Positions 40,958 through 54,000 of a DNA stretch of 64,000 nucleotides are shown in pieces. The notes beneath the pieces were generated by a model that saw nothing but the letters and a program-made list of their open reading frames with translations, was not told where the DNA came from and ran no database searches. Source of the DNA: Branchiostoma floridae (lineage: Eukaryota > Chordata > Leptocardii > Amphioxiformes > Branchiostomatidae); the NCBI RefSeq assembly GCF_000003815.2, contig NC_049982.1, positions 2,785,762 to 2,849,761 of the forward strand, in the 5' to 3' direction. The translations under genes were made by a program, and so were the position numbers. The number at the start of each line of letters is the position of its first letter. Position 1 is the stretch's first letter.

Positions 40958-42232
40958 ATGGCAGAGGCAGGTTATGGGTCCCCCACCGGAGTACACCTGA
41001 ACCCTTGCGATGCGTCTCCCACCAGGGTTTCCCAGGTTGACTGCGGCAACAAAACAAGCAATACTGCAGACAAGACGGCAGCACAAAAAGGGAAGTTGAG
41101 TAACGCGGGTGAGAAACTCTACATGTGTGACGAGTGTGGTTACCGAACGGATAAGAGGTCAGACTTAGTCGTACATGTGAGAGTTCACACCGGAGAAAAG
41201 CCCTACAAGTGTGACCAGTGTGACTATTCTGCTGCACAGAGATCCTCATTGAGGCAACATAGATTAAAACACACCGGAGACAAACCCTACAAGTGTAGTG
41301 AGTGTGGGTACAGAGCAGCACATAAGTCTACCTTGACTACGCACATAAGAACGCATACCGGGGAAAGACCCTACAAGTGTGACCAGTGTGACTATTCTGC
41401 AATTACTAAATCGACTCTAGACCTTCATCTCAAAAAACACGCCGGTAAGAAGCCCTACATGTGTGGGGAGTGCGGGTACAGGACGACTCGAATGTTTAAC
41501 CTATCTGCACACATGAGGACCCATTCGGGAGAAAAACCCTTCAAGTGTGACTGGTGTGATTTTTCCACTGCAAGAAAATCAAACTTAGAAGTTCACGTAA
41601 CAACTCACACGGGTAAGAAACCCTACAAGTGTGTAGAGTGCAGTTATACATCAGCTACTAGTTCTAACTTATCCCGACATATGAGAAAACATACGGGAGA
41701 GAAACCCTTCAAGTGTGACCAGTGTGACTACTCTGCAGCAGTTAAATTCGCTTTGGACAAACATGTAGCAAGACATAACAGCAATCACGAGAAACCCTTC
41801 ATGTGTGGGGAGTGTGGGTACAGGTCAGATCAGAAGTGTCACTTATTACAACATTTGAAGACACACACAGGTGAAAGACCCTACAAGTGTGACCTGTGTA
41901 GCTATTCTGCAGCACAGAAATCCACTTTGTCCCAGCATCTAAGGACTCACATTGATGCCAGACCCTTTAAATGTGACATGTGTGGGTACAGGGCTACACA
42001 TAGGTGTACATTAACCAGACATATGAGAGCCCATACTGGAGAGAAACCTTACAAGTGTGACCAGTGTGACTATTCTGGAGCACGCAAATGCTCGTTGGAC
42101 AAACATAAAGTCACTCACACTGGTGAAAAACCCTTCATGTGTGAGGTTTGTGGCTACAGGACTGCTCAAAAGACTCGCTTAACCCAACATATGAGAACTC
42201 ATACAAAAAAAAAAGGACTCCACACGACATAA
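40958..42232 (+). CDS. C2H2 zinc-finger protein with 13 tandem fingers
   Basis: A single coding exon of 424 residues from the ATG at 40958. Residues 1-54 form a short N-terminus (MAEAGYGSPTG...) with no KRAB, SCAN or ZAD domain. Thirteen C2H2 fingers follow (about 55-416) with the pattern C-x2-C-x12-H-x3-H and mostly TGEKPY/F-type linkers. Fingers of type YKCDQCDYSA and YMCGECGYRT alternate, so the array probably grew by duplication of finger pairs. One linker is longer (NSNHEKPF before finger 9) and one diverged (IDARPF before finger 11). The C-terminus is a short KKKGLHTT. Expected to be a nuclear DNA-binding protein. Its target is unknown, and no close named orthologue is recognised. Confidence 0.93.
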   Translation: MAEAGYGSPTGVHLNPCDASPTRVSQVDCGNKTSNTADKTAAQKGKLSNAGEKLYMCDECGYRTDKRSDLVVHVRVHTGEKPYKCDQCDYSAAQRSSLRQHRLKHTGDKPYKCSECGYRAAHKSTLTTHIRTHTGERPYKCDQCDYSAITKSTLDLHLKKHAGKKPYMCGECGYRTTRMFNLSAHMRTHSGEKPFKCDWCDFSTARKSNLEVHVTTHTGKKPYKCVECSYTSATSSNLSRHMRKHTGEKPFKCDQCDYSAAVKFALDKHVARHNSNHEKPFMCGECGYRSDQKCHLLQHLKTHTGERPYKCDLCSYSAAQKSTLSQHLRTHIDARPFKCDMCGYRATHRCTLTRHMRAHTGEKPYKCDQCDYSGARKCSLDKHKVTHTGEKPFMCEVCGYRTAQKTRLTQHMRTHTKKKGLHTT

Positions 42233-42303
42233 AACCTCGGTGAAGTAGTTATGGTATTTGCAGTGTAGGATCCCAGTTTGATATGATTACCATAGATTAT
42301 AAT

Positions 42304-42309
42304 AATAAA
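42304..42309 (+). terminator. Polyadenylation signal candidate (AATAAA)
   Basis: AATAAA about 72 nt after the stop codon of the zinc-finger gene. Confidence 0.5.
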
Positions 42310-42479
42310 ACGTTTATTTGCAAGTTTGTGCCCGAGGGCTAATTGCAAGTTCATGGTATAAACATAGTAGATATACAAGTGACAATGGACAGTTATTAAC
42401 AATATTCTACTGTAATACTGGTGTTGGCTATTTCTAAACATGTTGGGTTTGACTTCTTTTTTTGGAAGCAGAGGGAGTC

Positions 42480-43080
42480 AAAATTAATAATCAACTGTTT
42501 TGAGGTTCCAAGAGTTACAGTATATTTATTCCATAGGTGACCAGGTAGCTAAAACAATAGAAAGTGATCAAGGCAAAGTGGACTTTGATAGGTAGCTGAC
42601 AATGGGAACATACTTTGTATTTTATGTTCTATTGCTATAAATTACAATATCAATCCCTTATTTTCTAAATATGATGACATACTATTTTATCTGTTTTATC
42701 CTAGTTTATTGAAGACCTACCTCCAAATATTTTGTAAAATAAATTCAATCATTTGCAAAGAAAAAAACGATTATGGAGTTTGCAGTGTTGACTTTCAGTT
42801 TGATACTATCTCTACCACAGATATCAATTGTTTTGAAGTTCCAAGAGTTACAGTGTATATTTTCCATAGGTGACCAGGTACTAGTACCAGTTTACAATAG
42901 AAAGGGATCAAGGCAGTTTGGACTTTAATAAGTAGTAAGTATATATGTATATTGCTATTATCAATTCATAATTTTTCTAAATATGATAGAATACCATCTT
43001 ACCATCATATCATAGTTTCTTGAATACCTACCTCCAAGTATTTTGTAAAATAAATTCAATCAATCATTTTTTTTTTAATT
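42480..43080. repeat. Tandem duplication of about 310 bp after the zinc-finger gene
   Basis: 'gttttgaggttccaagagtt'+'acagt', 'ccataggtgaccaggta', 'caatagaaa', 'gatcaaggca' and 'ttgtaaaataaattcaatca' occur twice in the same order. From 43081 to 44008 there are short open frames on both strands but nothing recognised. Confidence 0.6.
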
Positions 43081-43606
43081 GTATAATTTAAGCTGTAATA
43101 ATTGAATAAACTTGCTAAGCAGATGTGATGAGACTGGCACATTTTTATGGTTGTTCTGAGTACTGGTATAAACACCTGTCATTGCTTATACCAGATGGAT
43201 CTAGTCAATGACTTGTTGGGGATATCTCAGGTATCCCTGTCAGCCCCTAGTCATAGACCTTTTTGTGATATCCCAAATGAATATGAGAGCCTCTCTGGAA
43301 TAATGGCTTGTTTTGGATACAACGCCACCCCGCCTAGAATAGGCCATATATCGCAATGTCCGTGCGTTCAACAGTGTGATTTTCTGTGGTAAATGAATAA
43401 TAGCAATGAATCTGGATATTTTCTACCAGAAACGCTTAAACTCACGAAACACTGTAAAAAAAACGTTTTTACATTCCAATCTTGAAAACACTGAATGTAT
43501 ACGTAGCCAAATTAAAAGAACTGCCCTGTAAACATGACGAAGAACGAGACGTTGCAATAAAGAATATCAGTCAGAGAAACAAGACACACTCCTTGTTGCT
43601 TCAAGC

Positions 43607-43612
43607 TTTATT
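43607..43612 (-). terminator. Polyadenylation signal candidate (AATAAA, minus strand)
   Basis: AATAAA on the minus strand about 400 nt after the stop of the thrombospondin-like gene. Confidence 0.3.
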
Positions 43613-44008
43613 GAAAGGGCGTTTGCAGCTACATCAAGTTGTCACTACTAAACCTGCGTTTAACATTAGGAATAAAGATGATAAAGAGGGTAGAGCTGGT
43701 GATCCTTTGTTGATAGCAGAATCTTTTCAAATATTACAATTCAGGTCTATAGTTATGTTACATGCCAATGGCCATCATTCACATTAATAACGTAATTATT
43801 AATTCCTTTTTAAAACTCTGAATCACCGAGTAATCCTGTCTGTAAATGTCTGAACATGTATAGATATTTATGTTCGCTGCAGGTTTATCAATAAGATTGC
43901 TTCTTTTCAAGTTAATCCGGAAATAAAAGAAAAAATACAATCAGGAGAGTGTGCAGAGCTACAGTTAGTTTCTTGGACCGTCGCATTTTACGCGGTCACG
44001 GTCACGCT

Positions 44009-47000
44009 CTACATCTGGCTGAAGTCAGCAGGTACGTTGTCTGAAACACAAATCCGTCAAGTTAGGGTTATAACCTACTAGTGACGTGTTAAGGTATTCA
44101 CAGGAAGAATAACTGTTCTGCTGGCATCTGATGTATATTTATTTGTTGATGTTTATTTATGCAAACGATAACTTAATAAACAAGAGATATCTTGCTTATA
44201 CTGTATCTTGACCACGTTTAATATTCAAATAAAGTGAATGCATAGTGTAAGAGGTCACCAGAATTTGTAGGAATAATATCAATATATTCATTACAGAATA
44301 TCTTTATGTGATGATAACCTACCTTCGCACTTGGTGACGAGATCTGCCCAGATGACGTCCTGTTGGGAGTAACAGTACACGCCGACACGTCCGCCCCGCA
44401 GGGACACGTCATGCACGTTCCCGGAGTCAACCATGAGCTGGCGGCCGGAGTACAGCTTCAGCCTGCGTGGGTTTAGACAATATTAAGTATTTTTATGCAA
44501 ATTATTGTCCACTTTCATTGATTTTTTTTTAAGTAACGATTATTTCAGACAGTACTAGTTACACAATACATTTGTCTGAAGTTTTTTTTATCACGAAGAG
44601 GCAATTTAAAATACTTAGATAGTAAATTGTACAATCCAAATGCTACACGTGCCGTTTTGAGTAATATTCGGGTTTAAAAGGCGACAAAGCGTTATGTTGC
44701 TACATTTCTTCCCTCTCCGTATCTCCTGCTGATTAATTTACTTGTCACAGGGTTTACTAGTATCTTTATGCTAAACTTACGACGCATGTCAAAGCTGATA
44801 CCAATGAATCAGGTGGGTATGAAGATAAAAAGGACAATGAAACAGGAGAAAAATTGTTTACTGAGAATATTGTAAAATCAAGATTTTGTCCAGACAGTTG
44901 CACCCATTCCGACCACGTAAATGTACTATGTATCTGCATGAAGCTTTTGCACAAGGCATTTGATTGTACCTCCACATACTATACATGCTGTTTTGAGTAA
45001 TACTTCTCCTACAATAGATAAGAATGCATGATGGTGCCCTCTTCTTTCTCTCTTTGTATCTAATGCTGAATATGATGATTTGATCATTCTCTACCAAGTG
45101 ACATACTGAGTCTGGTATTTCTATAACCGTTTATAGGCATTCTACCTTATAAGTCCGATGTCAGGAAGATGCTTCAGCTCCCAGCGGTAGGCGGTTTGGT
45201 CGCTCCAGCCGAGCTTGTTGGGGTCTTCCCACAGGAGCTTGGTCTGGGCACAAGTATGAAAAAGTAGAGTACTATCATCAGAGGGATGTTAAGATTATTT
45301 GTACAATCGATAAGTTATACATCCCGGTAATAGGACACACTAGAGAAAAGTTGCTCTGGAACACAGTCTTTAAAACGGATCTTTCAGATAGCCGCTGTAT
45401 TTCGTCAGTTGTGATCAATAATCACGATGAAAAAAACGGTACCTCATGATTGTCAATACACAACTATTACAAAGTTGACATTGAATTTCCATGAATTACC
45501 CGTGTAAAATTTTAAGACAATGGTCTCACCTGCCCCTGCACCTTGACTGCCTGCCACAGAGCGGATGCCAGGTCTTCACCAGGTCCAGTCGTTGAGTCCA
45601 CCAGCTGTAAACATACAATAAATGTCCGATAAATGGTGTCACGTACCAGTACATATCTGTAGCTTTTTGAACTGCAATCGGTAATTCTACACCAGCCAGT
45701 CTAGAACTGCAGCCGGCCCCACAATTGCCGCCCCCCTAGGAGTAAGATTGTGAAAACACAGGCTAATCCTCGATATCCTGGACTGAAACTAGGTATAACA
45801 ACCTCATTCTTTGATAGATATGAGTAAATACCTTCAACTGCAAACCAGCTTCTCCGCCAGCGCCGTCCCCTGCCTGTTTCCAGCACACCAGGTAGAAGCG
45901 GGAGTTGCTCTGGTAGCTGAAGACGAAACCCACGAAGTCGTCATCAACCTGGGTGTTCACAAAGAAGGTCCCGCGGTAGTCCAGACTGCCGAAGCTGGTC
46001 ATGCCTGGAATGAGATAAGGATGATAGTTTGTAGCCACAAGCAGAATGTGTTGATAACATATAAAGGTTCTTGCCTGTGTGTTTACAATGTCGTTCTAAC
46101 CCCCCTTCCTATTGCTATAGCTTTTCACTATTGAATAAAAATGATACGTGCGTAATATTCAATGGACTGAACTGCAAAGTAGATTACAAAAGCGGCTCTT
46201 GGGTAATGTACACTATAGAATAATGTAAATAATTGATAATATTTGCAAATGACAATAACAAGATTCAATCATACAGTCCATCACAGTATCGCAAAAAAAA
46301 CGTACGTACCAAGAATAATTCCAGGATCGCTGTTCAAATTCTGGGTGATCTCTGCGCCCTGTTAAAAGATCTGCACTGTTAATTGATGCTTCTACAGTTG
46401 TCCAAGTAAGAACGATAATGGAAAAAGATGAAGAGAGACCAATGCACGGTGGATCAAGGGGGGATCTGAATAAGAAAGTCACCCCTGTGATGAACCGGGA
46501 CGAGTGGGGATACAAGCTTAGCCACGCTTGGGGTTGTGATCTCACAGCAAAAACGCCGCCTACAACGGCTACATATAGCGGCGAGAAGCAGTCAGAAGCT
46601 CCAAGGAAGGTGTCTGATAGACTCCGAAACGTAAGCACAGTAAGTACAACCTGGTTGTGTACAAGAATTCTCATTTGTCCTATATTCTACTTGATTCTAC
46701 AAACCTGATGAAATTATTTTTGGAAGGGACAATGTAATTTTTTTGGTTTATCAGAGATCAATATTTACCTCCATGAAAAAATGGAGGTATAGTTTTGAGT
46801 GTGTCTGTGTGTGTGTTTGTGTGTGTGTTTGTGTGTGTGTTTGTGTGTGTGTCTGTGTGTCCGCATATTTGTGGTCATCATAACTTGAGAACCTCTTGAT
46901 GGACTACAACTATGATATTTAGTATGTAGGTAGGGGTTGGGAAGACGAAGGTCAAGGTCAATTTTGGGCCCCCTGGTGTGTGGCCTTGGTACTGCAGCGC

Positions 47001-48053
47001 AACTTCCGGTTTTGCTATCTCGGTGTTCTGAACATGCTATGGTCAAGATTTTTAAGCGTTACATAGCTCTTGTGCTCAGGAAAAAATTACGTAAGTTTGG
47101 GCCCCCTAGCGTCTAGTTTGGGAATAGCAGGGGCATTTTTGTCAAAAACTTCTGACGAGGATAACTCAAGAAGGGAACAACGGATTTTCATCATTTTTGG
47201 TATGTAGGTACCTTAGACAATTTTGTACAAGATTAAATACTAATTATGCAAAATAGGAGTACATTTGCATAATTAATGAGGATATTATATCATGGCAGTT
47301 TTTTCAATGTATCTCTTGTCCTGGATGTGATATGGTCTTGACATTTGGCTGGTAGATAGCTTGCAGTGTCATGACAAAGTGGGGCAGGTTTCAGCCCCCT
47401 AACATTTAATTGCGGAACTGCAGGGGCGTTTTTGTCAAGACATTCTAAAGAGGATAACTGCAGAAAGGATTGATGGATTGGCATCATACTAGGCATGCGG
47501 GTATCTTAGGCAAATATGTTCATAATGATATACATTTATGCAAATGAGGACTTAATTTGCATGATTAATGAGGAAATTGTATAATTCCATTGTTTTCAAT
47601 AACTGGACTTCAATAAATGTAACACATTTTAACTATGATAGGTGGAATATAAGCAGATACCAAATATGGTAATGAGGAATTTATTTGCATAATTTATGTA
47701 AAAATTGCAAAAACGCTTTATGATTAATAATGGGAATTTCATAATTGTGACATGTGTACGTTAGTCAATGATGAACAATACCATGCATAAATTATGTTAA
47801 TGTGCTAGTCAATTGCATGAAATTTACGAAAGCTCTAAATTTTCATGGAGGTATGAGGTCGCCGAACTCTAGTTCACCTCGTTTCTGAACTCCCACTGGG
47901 GTGGGTTGCTGGAGTCGGGGTCCCCGAGGTTGACTGTTAGGTACTTCCTGAAGTCCGTGCGGCTGATGACGTCATTGGCAGGACACACGTCATCAGCATC
48001 TGGCACTCCGTCGTTGTCGAAATCAAGAGTGCAGACATCGCCTATGCCGTTAC
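44009..48053 (-). other. Thrombospondin C-terminal domain exons
   Basis: Seven exons carry the whole domain: [11 protein letters not shown] (48053-47878), [16 protein letters not shown] (46358-46310), [20 protein letters not shown] and [18 protein letters not shown] (46004-45832), [10 protein letters not shown] (45604-45530), [13 protein letters not shown] (45243-45146), [15 protein letters not shown] and the cysteine near the end (44462-44323). A final exon reads [10 protein letters not shown] and stop (44040-44009). It matches the family end-to-end, including the short tail after the last cysteine (known thrombospondins end D-x-I/V-P-x-D-F). Confidence 0.92.
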
Positions 48054-51000
48054 CTTGAAAACAAATAAAGGGCATTGTGATTAGAAACAAATGGGGTCCT
48101 GCATGTAAGAAACGTTTGGATATTTGGAGTTTTGTTTTGCACATTCAGTAATGTCTCTCTTCTGCTAATGTTTTAGCAGGAGACAGACAATATTGGTTGA
48201 AAGAAAATAATCAAAAACTAGAGTTCGGCGACCTCATACCTCCATGAATATTTAGAGCTTTTGTGAATTTCATGCAATTGACTAACACATTAACATGATT
48301 TATGCATGCAGTTATTCATCATTGACTAACATACACATGTCAAAATTATAAAATCATTAATCAATGGGCGGTTTTGCAATTTTTACATAAATTATGCAAA
48401 TTAATGCCTCATTACCATATTTGGTTTCTGCTTATATTCCACCTATCATAATTAACAAGTGTTACATTTATTGAAGTCCAGTTATTGCAAACAATGGAAT
48501 TATACAATTCCCTCATTAATTATGCAAATTGAGTCCTCATTTGCATAACATGCATATCATTATGAACATCTTTGCCCAAGCTACCTGCATGCCTAAAATG
48601 ATGCCATTTCGTCAATCCTTTCTGCAGTTATCCTCTTTGGAATGTCTGGACAAAAACGCCCCTGCAGTTCCGAAATTAAATGTTAGGGGGCTGAAACCAG
48701 CCCCACTTTGTCATGACCATGCAAGCTATCTACCAGCCAAATGTCAAGACCATAGCATGTCTGAAACAAGGGATACATTGAAAAAACTGCTATTATAGAA
48801 TATTCTCATTAATTATGCAAATGTACTCCTATTTTGCATGATTAGTATCTTATCGTGTACAACATTGTCTAAGGTACCTACATACCAAAAATCATGAAAA
48901 TCCGTTGTTCCCTTCTTGAGTTATCCTCTTCAGAAGTTTTTGACAAAAACGCCCCTGCTATCCCAAAACTAGACGCTAGGGGGCCCAAACTTATGTCATT
49001 TCTTCCTGAGCACAAGAGCTATCTAACACTCAAAAATCGTGACCATAGCATGTTCAGAACACCGAGATAGCAAAACCGGAAGTTGCGCTGCAGTACCAAG
49101 GGGAGCCGCTAGAGGACCCAAAATCTAATCATTTCCAGCTTTCATCACACACTACCAACACACCAAGTATGAAACCAATCCACCCAGCCATTCTTGAGTT
49201 ATCTTGTTTACACACACACACACAAACACACAGACAGACAGACAGACACACAAACGCAGGGTAAAATATAACCTCCATGACATTTCATGGAGGTAATTAT
49301 ATTTTCTACAACATAGTTAAATCATTTTCTAAAGTATGACTTGACTTGGCGTGACTTTATTTGGAACCACAAGTATGCATAGGTGATGCAAAACTACTTA
49401 CAGCATCGTGCTTCAAGATTCACTGCTTCATTACAATCAAATCGCCTTGCTAAAATGTACAAAGATAAATGTAGAACATTGAAAGTTCGTTTCAATGGAA
49501 GCTCACAGAGATCTGTGTATACAAGAACGCTCATACCATCAAAATCGGTCTGATTCGCATTTGGCATGAGGCGGCAATTGTCCACATCATCAAGAACGGT
49601 GTCGTTGTCATCGTCATCGTCACACTCATCTCCTGTAAAAAAACAACAATAATTTATGGTAACACTTTAATATTCTATGTAGACGTCAGTGTCGAGGTGG
49701 ATCTGACGTTTATCTATGTGTGATGGTATGTACAGCTAGATGCTTTGGGTATCTGAACATTTCTGTAATTGGCGTACTGTTGAAAGCCATATCAGAAAAA
49801 AAAAACCGTCAAAGCAAACTATGGATTAAGTATTTCCCACCTAGTTTTCATCAATTTAATCTTCAGCAAAATACAAAATGATTTATGGTTGAACCACTTA
49901 AAGACATACCTCGTCCATCGTTATCTGTGTCAAGTTGGTCACTGTTGGGCACCATGATGCAGTTATCCAGACTGTCCGGATAGCCATCAGCATCACTACA
50001 TAAGCCATACGATATACCTCAATTTGCATTCTGGTGCTTTCGATCGTAGCATTGGAAACATCTCAACGTGTATTCTGGCGCTTGATAGCATTGAAAATAC
50101 TTCAACGAGTATGCTGACGCTTTTATCCCATTGGATATATCTCAAAGTGCATCCTGGCGCTTTTATAGCATTGATGACGCAAGAAGGCCAACAGGCGGAG
50201 ACAGACGAATTAATCACAAGTGAATAAAGGAAGCATACTTGTCGATGTCGTTCGCANNNNNNNNNNNNNNNNNNNNNNNNNNNNNNNNNNNNNNNNNNNN
50301 NNNNNNNNNNNNNNNNNNNNNNNNNNNNNNNNNNNNNNNNNNNNNNNNNNNNNNNNTTGGTCTGCATCAGTCTGAAGTAAAAGCCGAATATGATGAAAGT
50401 GTTACACAATACTCGAACTTCACAAAATTCAGAGAAAAAATGCAATGTAATAATAGTGCATCCTGTGGAAAATTCCTGTTGGCCTGTGTAAAGCTAACGT
50501 TAGATGTACCTGATCAGCGTTTGGAACATTAAGGCAGTTGTCGCAGGCGTCTCCCACACCATCTCCATCAGAATCAGTCTGGTCGGCGTTGAGTTGCAGT
50601 GGGCAGTTGTCATGGTAATCGTGTACCCCTATAATTCAGAAGATGAAGAAAACATCATCGATCTGCATATCATTGCCAATGCTTTATCGAACTAGTTATC
50701 GCTGCCAAATTGTTATTTCAGTATAAGGGGCTGCCATTCTACGACAGTGGAGTTCAAATATAATCCAACCATGTCACCGATCTTGTTGCCTTGGGAAAGA
50801 CACTTTACTACACGACTTCTCTCACTTTACTCAGGTACAATAGAGTACCTAGCTTCGACAAGGACCTCCCTCAGATAGGACATGGAGGTCCCATGTTTGG
50901 GGAGAGACACACCCCAGACACGTTAAAGAACCGACCACATGGTGGCCTCAGTCACACGGCGATTTACATCATTCACTCGGACGGGAGTACTGACACAACC

Positions 51001-54000
51001 CCGACTCGTATTCAGCTAGAAGAAGGGGTATGTCACCCGTAAGGGACGGTATAACCCCAACGGTACTGTAATACACCGTATGACTATGACTGACTGACTG
51101 GAAAATATCTATCTACTTCCTTACCGTCTTCATCGCTGTCCTGATCACACGCATCTCCCCGTCCATCCCCGTCGGTATCCTGTTGGTCAGTGTTGATGTC
51201 CGTCGGACAGTTGTCACAGTCATCCCCTACGCCATCCCCGTCACCGTCTGTCTGACCGACGTTACCATCCAGGGGACAGTTGTCCTGGTGTAACATTTGG
51301 GATCAGCTCGGTCCAAATATACAAATCTTTAAGTTTCATAGATATCAAATAGCATGGTAATCCTTCTTCAGTTTAGAGAACGATGCTTTTTTCTTATTTA
51401 ACGAAGGCACACAAGCCAAATCACGCATGATATTGGATGCATAGCATCGTTGCAAAAGAGAACTTTGCCATCAACATTTCAAGGTATCAGTAGATAAAAT
51501 TAATGACGATAGCTGATTTCGATGTAATATCTCTACGAAATAATGATCTGCATCGATTTTTACGGGTCAACTATGGATGCCTTAATCTTATTGTATTAAG
51601 GTGTTAAATTCAGAAACTAAGATATGACAATTGTCTTGACCAGGCTGTTTAAAATGCCATCATTGTCTGCGTCGTCGTCACAGGCGTCCCCTAATCCGTC
51701 TCCATCCGTGTCCTCCTGTCCACTGTTGGGTGTCTGTGGGCAGTTGTCCTAGAGTTTTGAAATACAAATTCTGTTCTCATCAACTATATATTTTTTCTAT
51801 TTTTTCTACTACGTCGATGTAGGTTAGACATCCAGGTAATAAGATACACCAAAAAGTAGTTACCCAAGCAACTGGATATGGTTTTGAAACGGTCAGACGT
51901 TTCGGATAGAAACCACTGTCCTTCGTCAGTGACACTGAAGTGATCTGGAAGAAACAGGTCTTTTATACTCTAACTATGAATGAAGACAATTTCAGATGTC
52001 CAATAGGAAACGCTGTAAGACAATTCAGACTGAAGACAATTTGGATTCCAAAGAAAACAAAGGTAAGGCAAAGACAAGCTGAAGACGATTTGGATTTCAA
52101 AGGATAGCAAGGCTAAGACACCGTTAATGCAAATGATTCAATTAGCTCCTGTTGTTTTAGTTGCAGGAGCTAAAAGTTTTGTTGCGGAGGGGGGGGGGGG
52201 GTAGTGCTATTTTTTCTACTGTTTATCAGAAGTTACAATAATGCCCCAAACAATGACTCTTTGCATTCTAAAGTTACTATTCAATATTTCCACACAAATA
52301 ATCGGTTTCTTATTAGGTACTTTCTGCAGTAGAGGGGTATTTATGTAGAACAAATACCCGTTTGCAGGTAGTGTCGTTACAAGGCAGTGAAGCATCGGGA
52401 TAGCCATCCTGATCACTGTCAAGACCACAGGTCAGCCCGTCCTGGGAGCCAGCGTAACCAACTTCACACTGAAATGAAACGATGAACAGCTGAAGATATA
52501 TTCAGTACTTTTCAAATTTATTTCTTAATTAATGAGGTTCACATTGATTTACAATTGTCTATATAATTATGTATACCTAGGCTCGAAAAAGTCTTACCTT
52601 ACATATCAGCTGTCTCTTTTCGCAAGTGCAGGTTGAACATGGACCATTATCCCCATCACAAACTGCGAAATGGTAGGAAGTAAATGATTTTAGCCACATG
52701 TTATACGAGCTTCTGAGGCTCTTATTCCTTTATTATCATGTTGTGAATACGTAAAGTTTCAACCCAAATTTCTAGATTGTGGTCATTCTATCACGCTACC
52801 AAATAAACAAAAGGAAGTACACTCACACGCGACGCATTCCGCCAGTTCCACAGATCGGGGGAACACCGTCCAGGTGTTGTGAGGACAGGTTTTACAGGTG
52901 ACCTGTGCAGACCGGTCCTGGTACTGCCCTACGGGACAGTCCTCGCAGGTGTCAGTACCGACGGCGTGGAAGGTGCCGGGGGGACAATCAGCTGTAGGAG
53001 ATGATGTAGTATACAACCATTTATGACATGTCTAACAAATGGGTTTTGTAAATCTATTATCACCCTTTCATTAACCGTTTCTGGATTTGTGCATGAACAC
53101 GTATACGATTGTCAACATGTGCCCTGTGGGGCAGAAATGTACAATGAAGGTTTTCTTCTTCTTAATTATCCTAAACTGTATGAATTTACTGAAAAAGAAT
53201 ACTATATTTCATATGTGTCAACCTTGAACATCATAACTGTGGTATATACAGGATCTAAAAGTATGTAAATAAATCTATCACGATCTATGTATTAAGTAAT
53301 AGTGACCCCACGGCATCCTCAGAGATCACTTACTGCAGTATGCCTGAAATTCGTCCTGGTAGGCTAGCTGTCCGTCCGTGCAGTTGACCTGAATCTCTGC
53401 GAAGCCCATTTCGAATGACGCAGCGCTGAGAAGCTGCCCTCCGATTGGCAGGTTGAACTGGTTGGAAGCCACCTTCTCCTCGATCTCAAAGTAAACATCG
53501 TCCAAAGCGAACACCAGGTCGAGCTGCTGATTTTCGGTGACGGTTTCATCGGATATGGTAGCAACAACTTCAAACTTGATAGTGAAGCCACCGGTGCTTT
53601 TAATCACCTGTAGGTTGACAACAGACCTCTTGCTCCTAGGCAAACTTCTGGCGGTACTTCCACACTCGATGTCGACCGTGCCCAGCTGTGTGGAGATGCC
53701 CGCACCAGGCTGAGCCGACTGTAGGTCGCTGAAGATCTGCTCAAAGTTGGTGATGATCTCCTGAATGCTGCTCTGGCAGTCTCCATCGTAGTAGTAAAAT
53801 ACCTCCCCCTTGATGTGTGCTCTTCCAGGGCGGTATCTTCCTGTTGATAAAAGATTGATTTGTAAAAAAAAAGTACCGTAGGTTTGCGGTTTTGCGTAAA
53901 TGGTTTTGACTGACCTTTGAAATCGAGGCATCCTTAAAACCACGACGAAAAGTTTCCTTGGCCTTCTGTTGTATCACTCGTTTCAACTACGAACTTAAAT

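Larger units (their letters stand above)
47878..52662 (-). other. Thrombospondin type 3 calcium-binding repeats
   Basis: Exons 12-21 encode a lead-in ([20 protein letters not shown]) and successive Asp-rich loops such as [98 protein letters not shown] and [11 protein letters not shown], ending [20 protein letters not shown]. The D-x-D-x-D-G and DNCP signatures are diagnostic; each repeat binds calcium in known thrombospondins. One repeat is interrupted by the gap at 50257. The short exon 49449-49402 ([15 protein letters not shown]) is atypical. Confidence 0.9.

Noticed and set aside
43482..43787. 101-residue plus-strand open frame
   Set aside because: No recognisable motif; it lies over the probable 3' UTR of the minus-strand gene.
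43890..44032. Plus-strand open frame with a hydrophobic stretch ([21 protein letters not shown]) followed by GTACGT, looking like a membrane exon
   Set aside because: The minus strand at 44009-44040 is the last exon of the thrombospondin gene ([10 protein letters not shown] and stop) with a good acceptor and exact family match; the plus-strand frame is its antisense.
47290..48798. Two similar open frames ([22 protein letters not shown]) on opposite strands
   Set aside because: They are the same segment of the two inverted element copies; the conservation comes from the repeat, and no transposase or other domain is visible.
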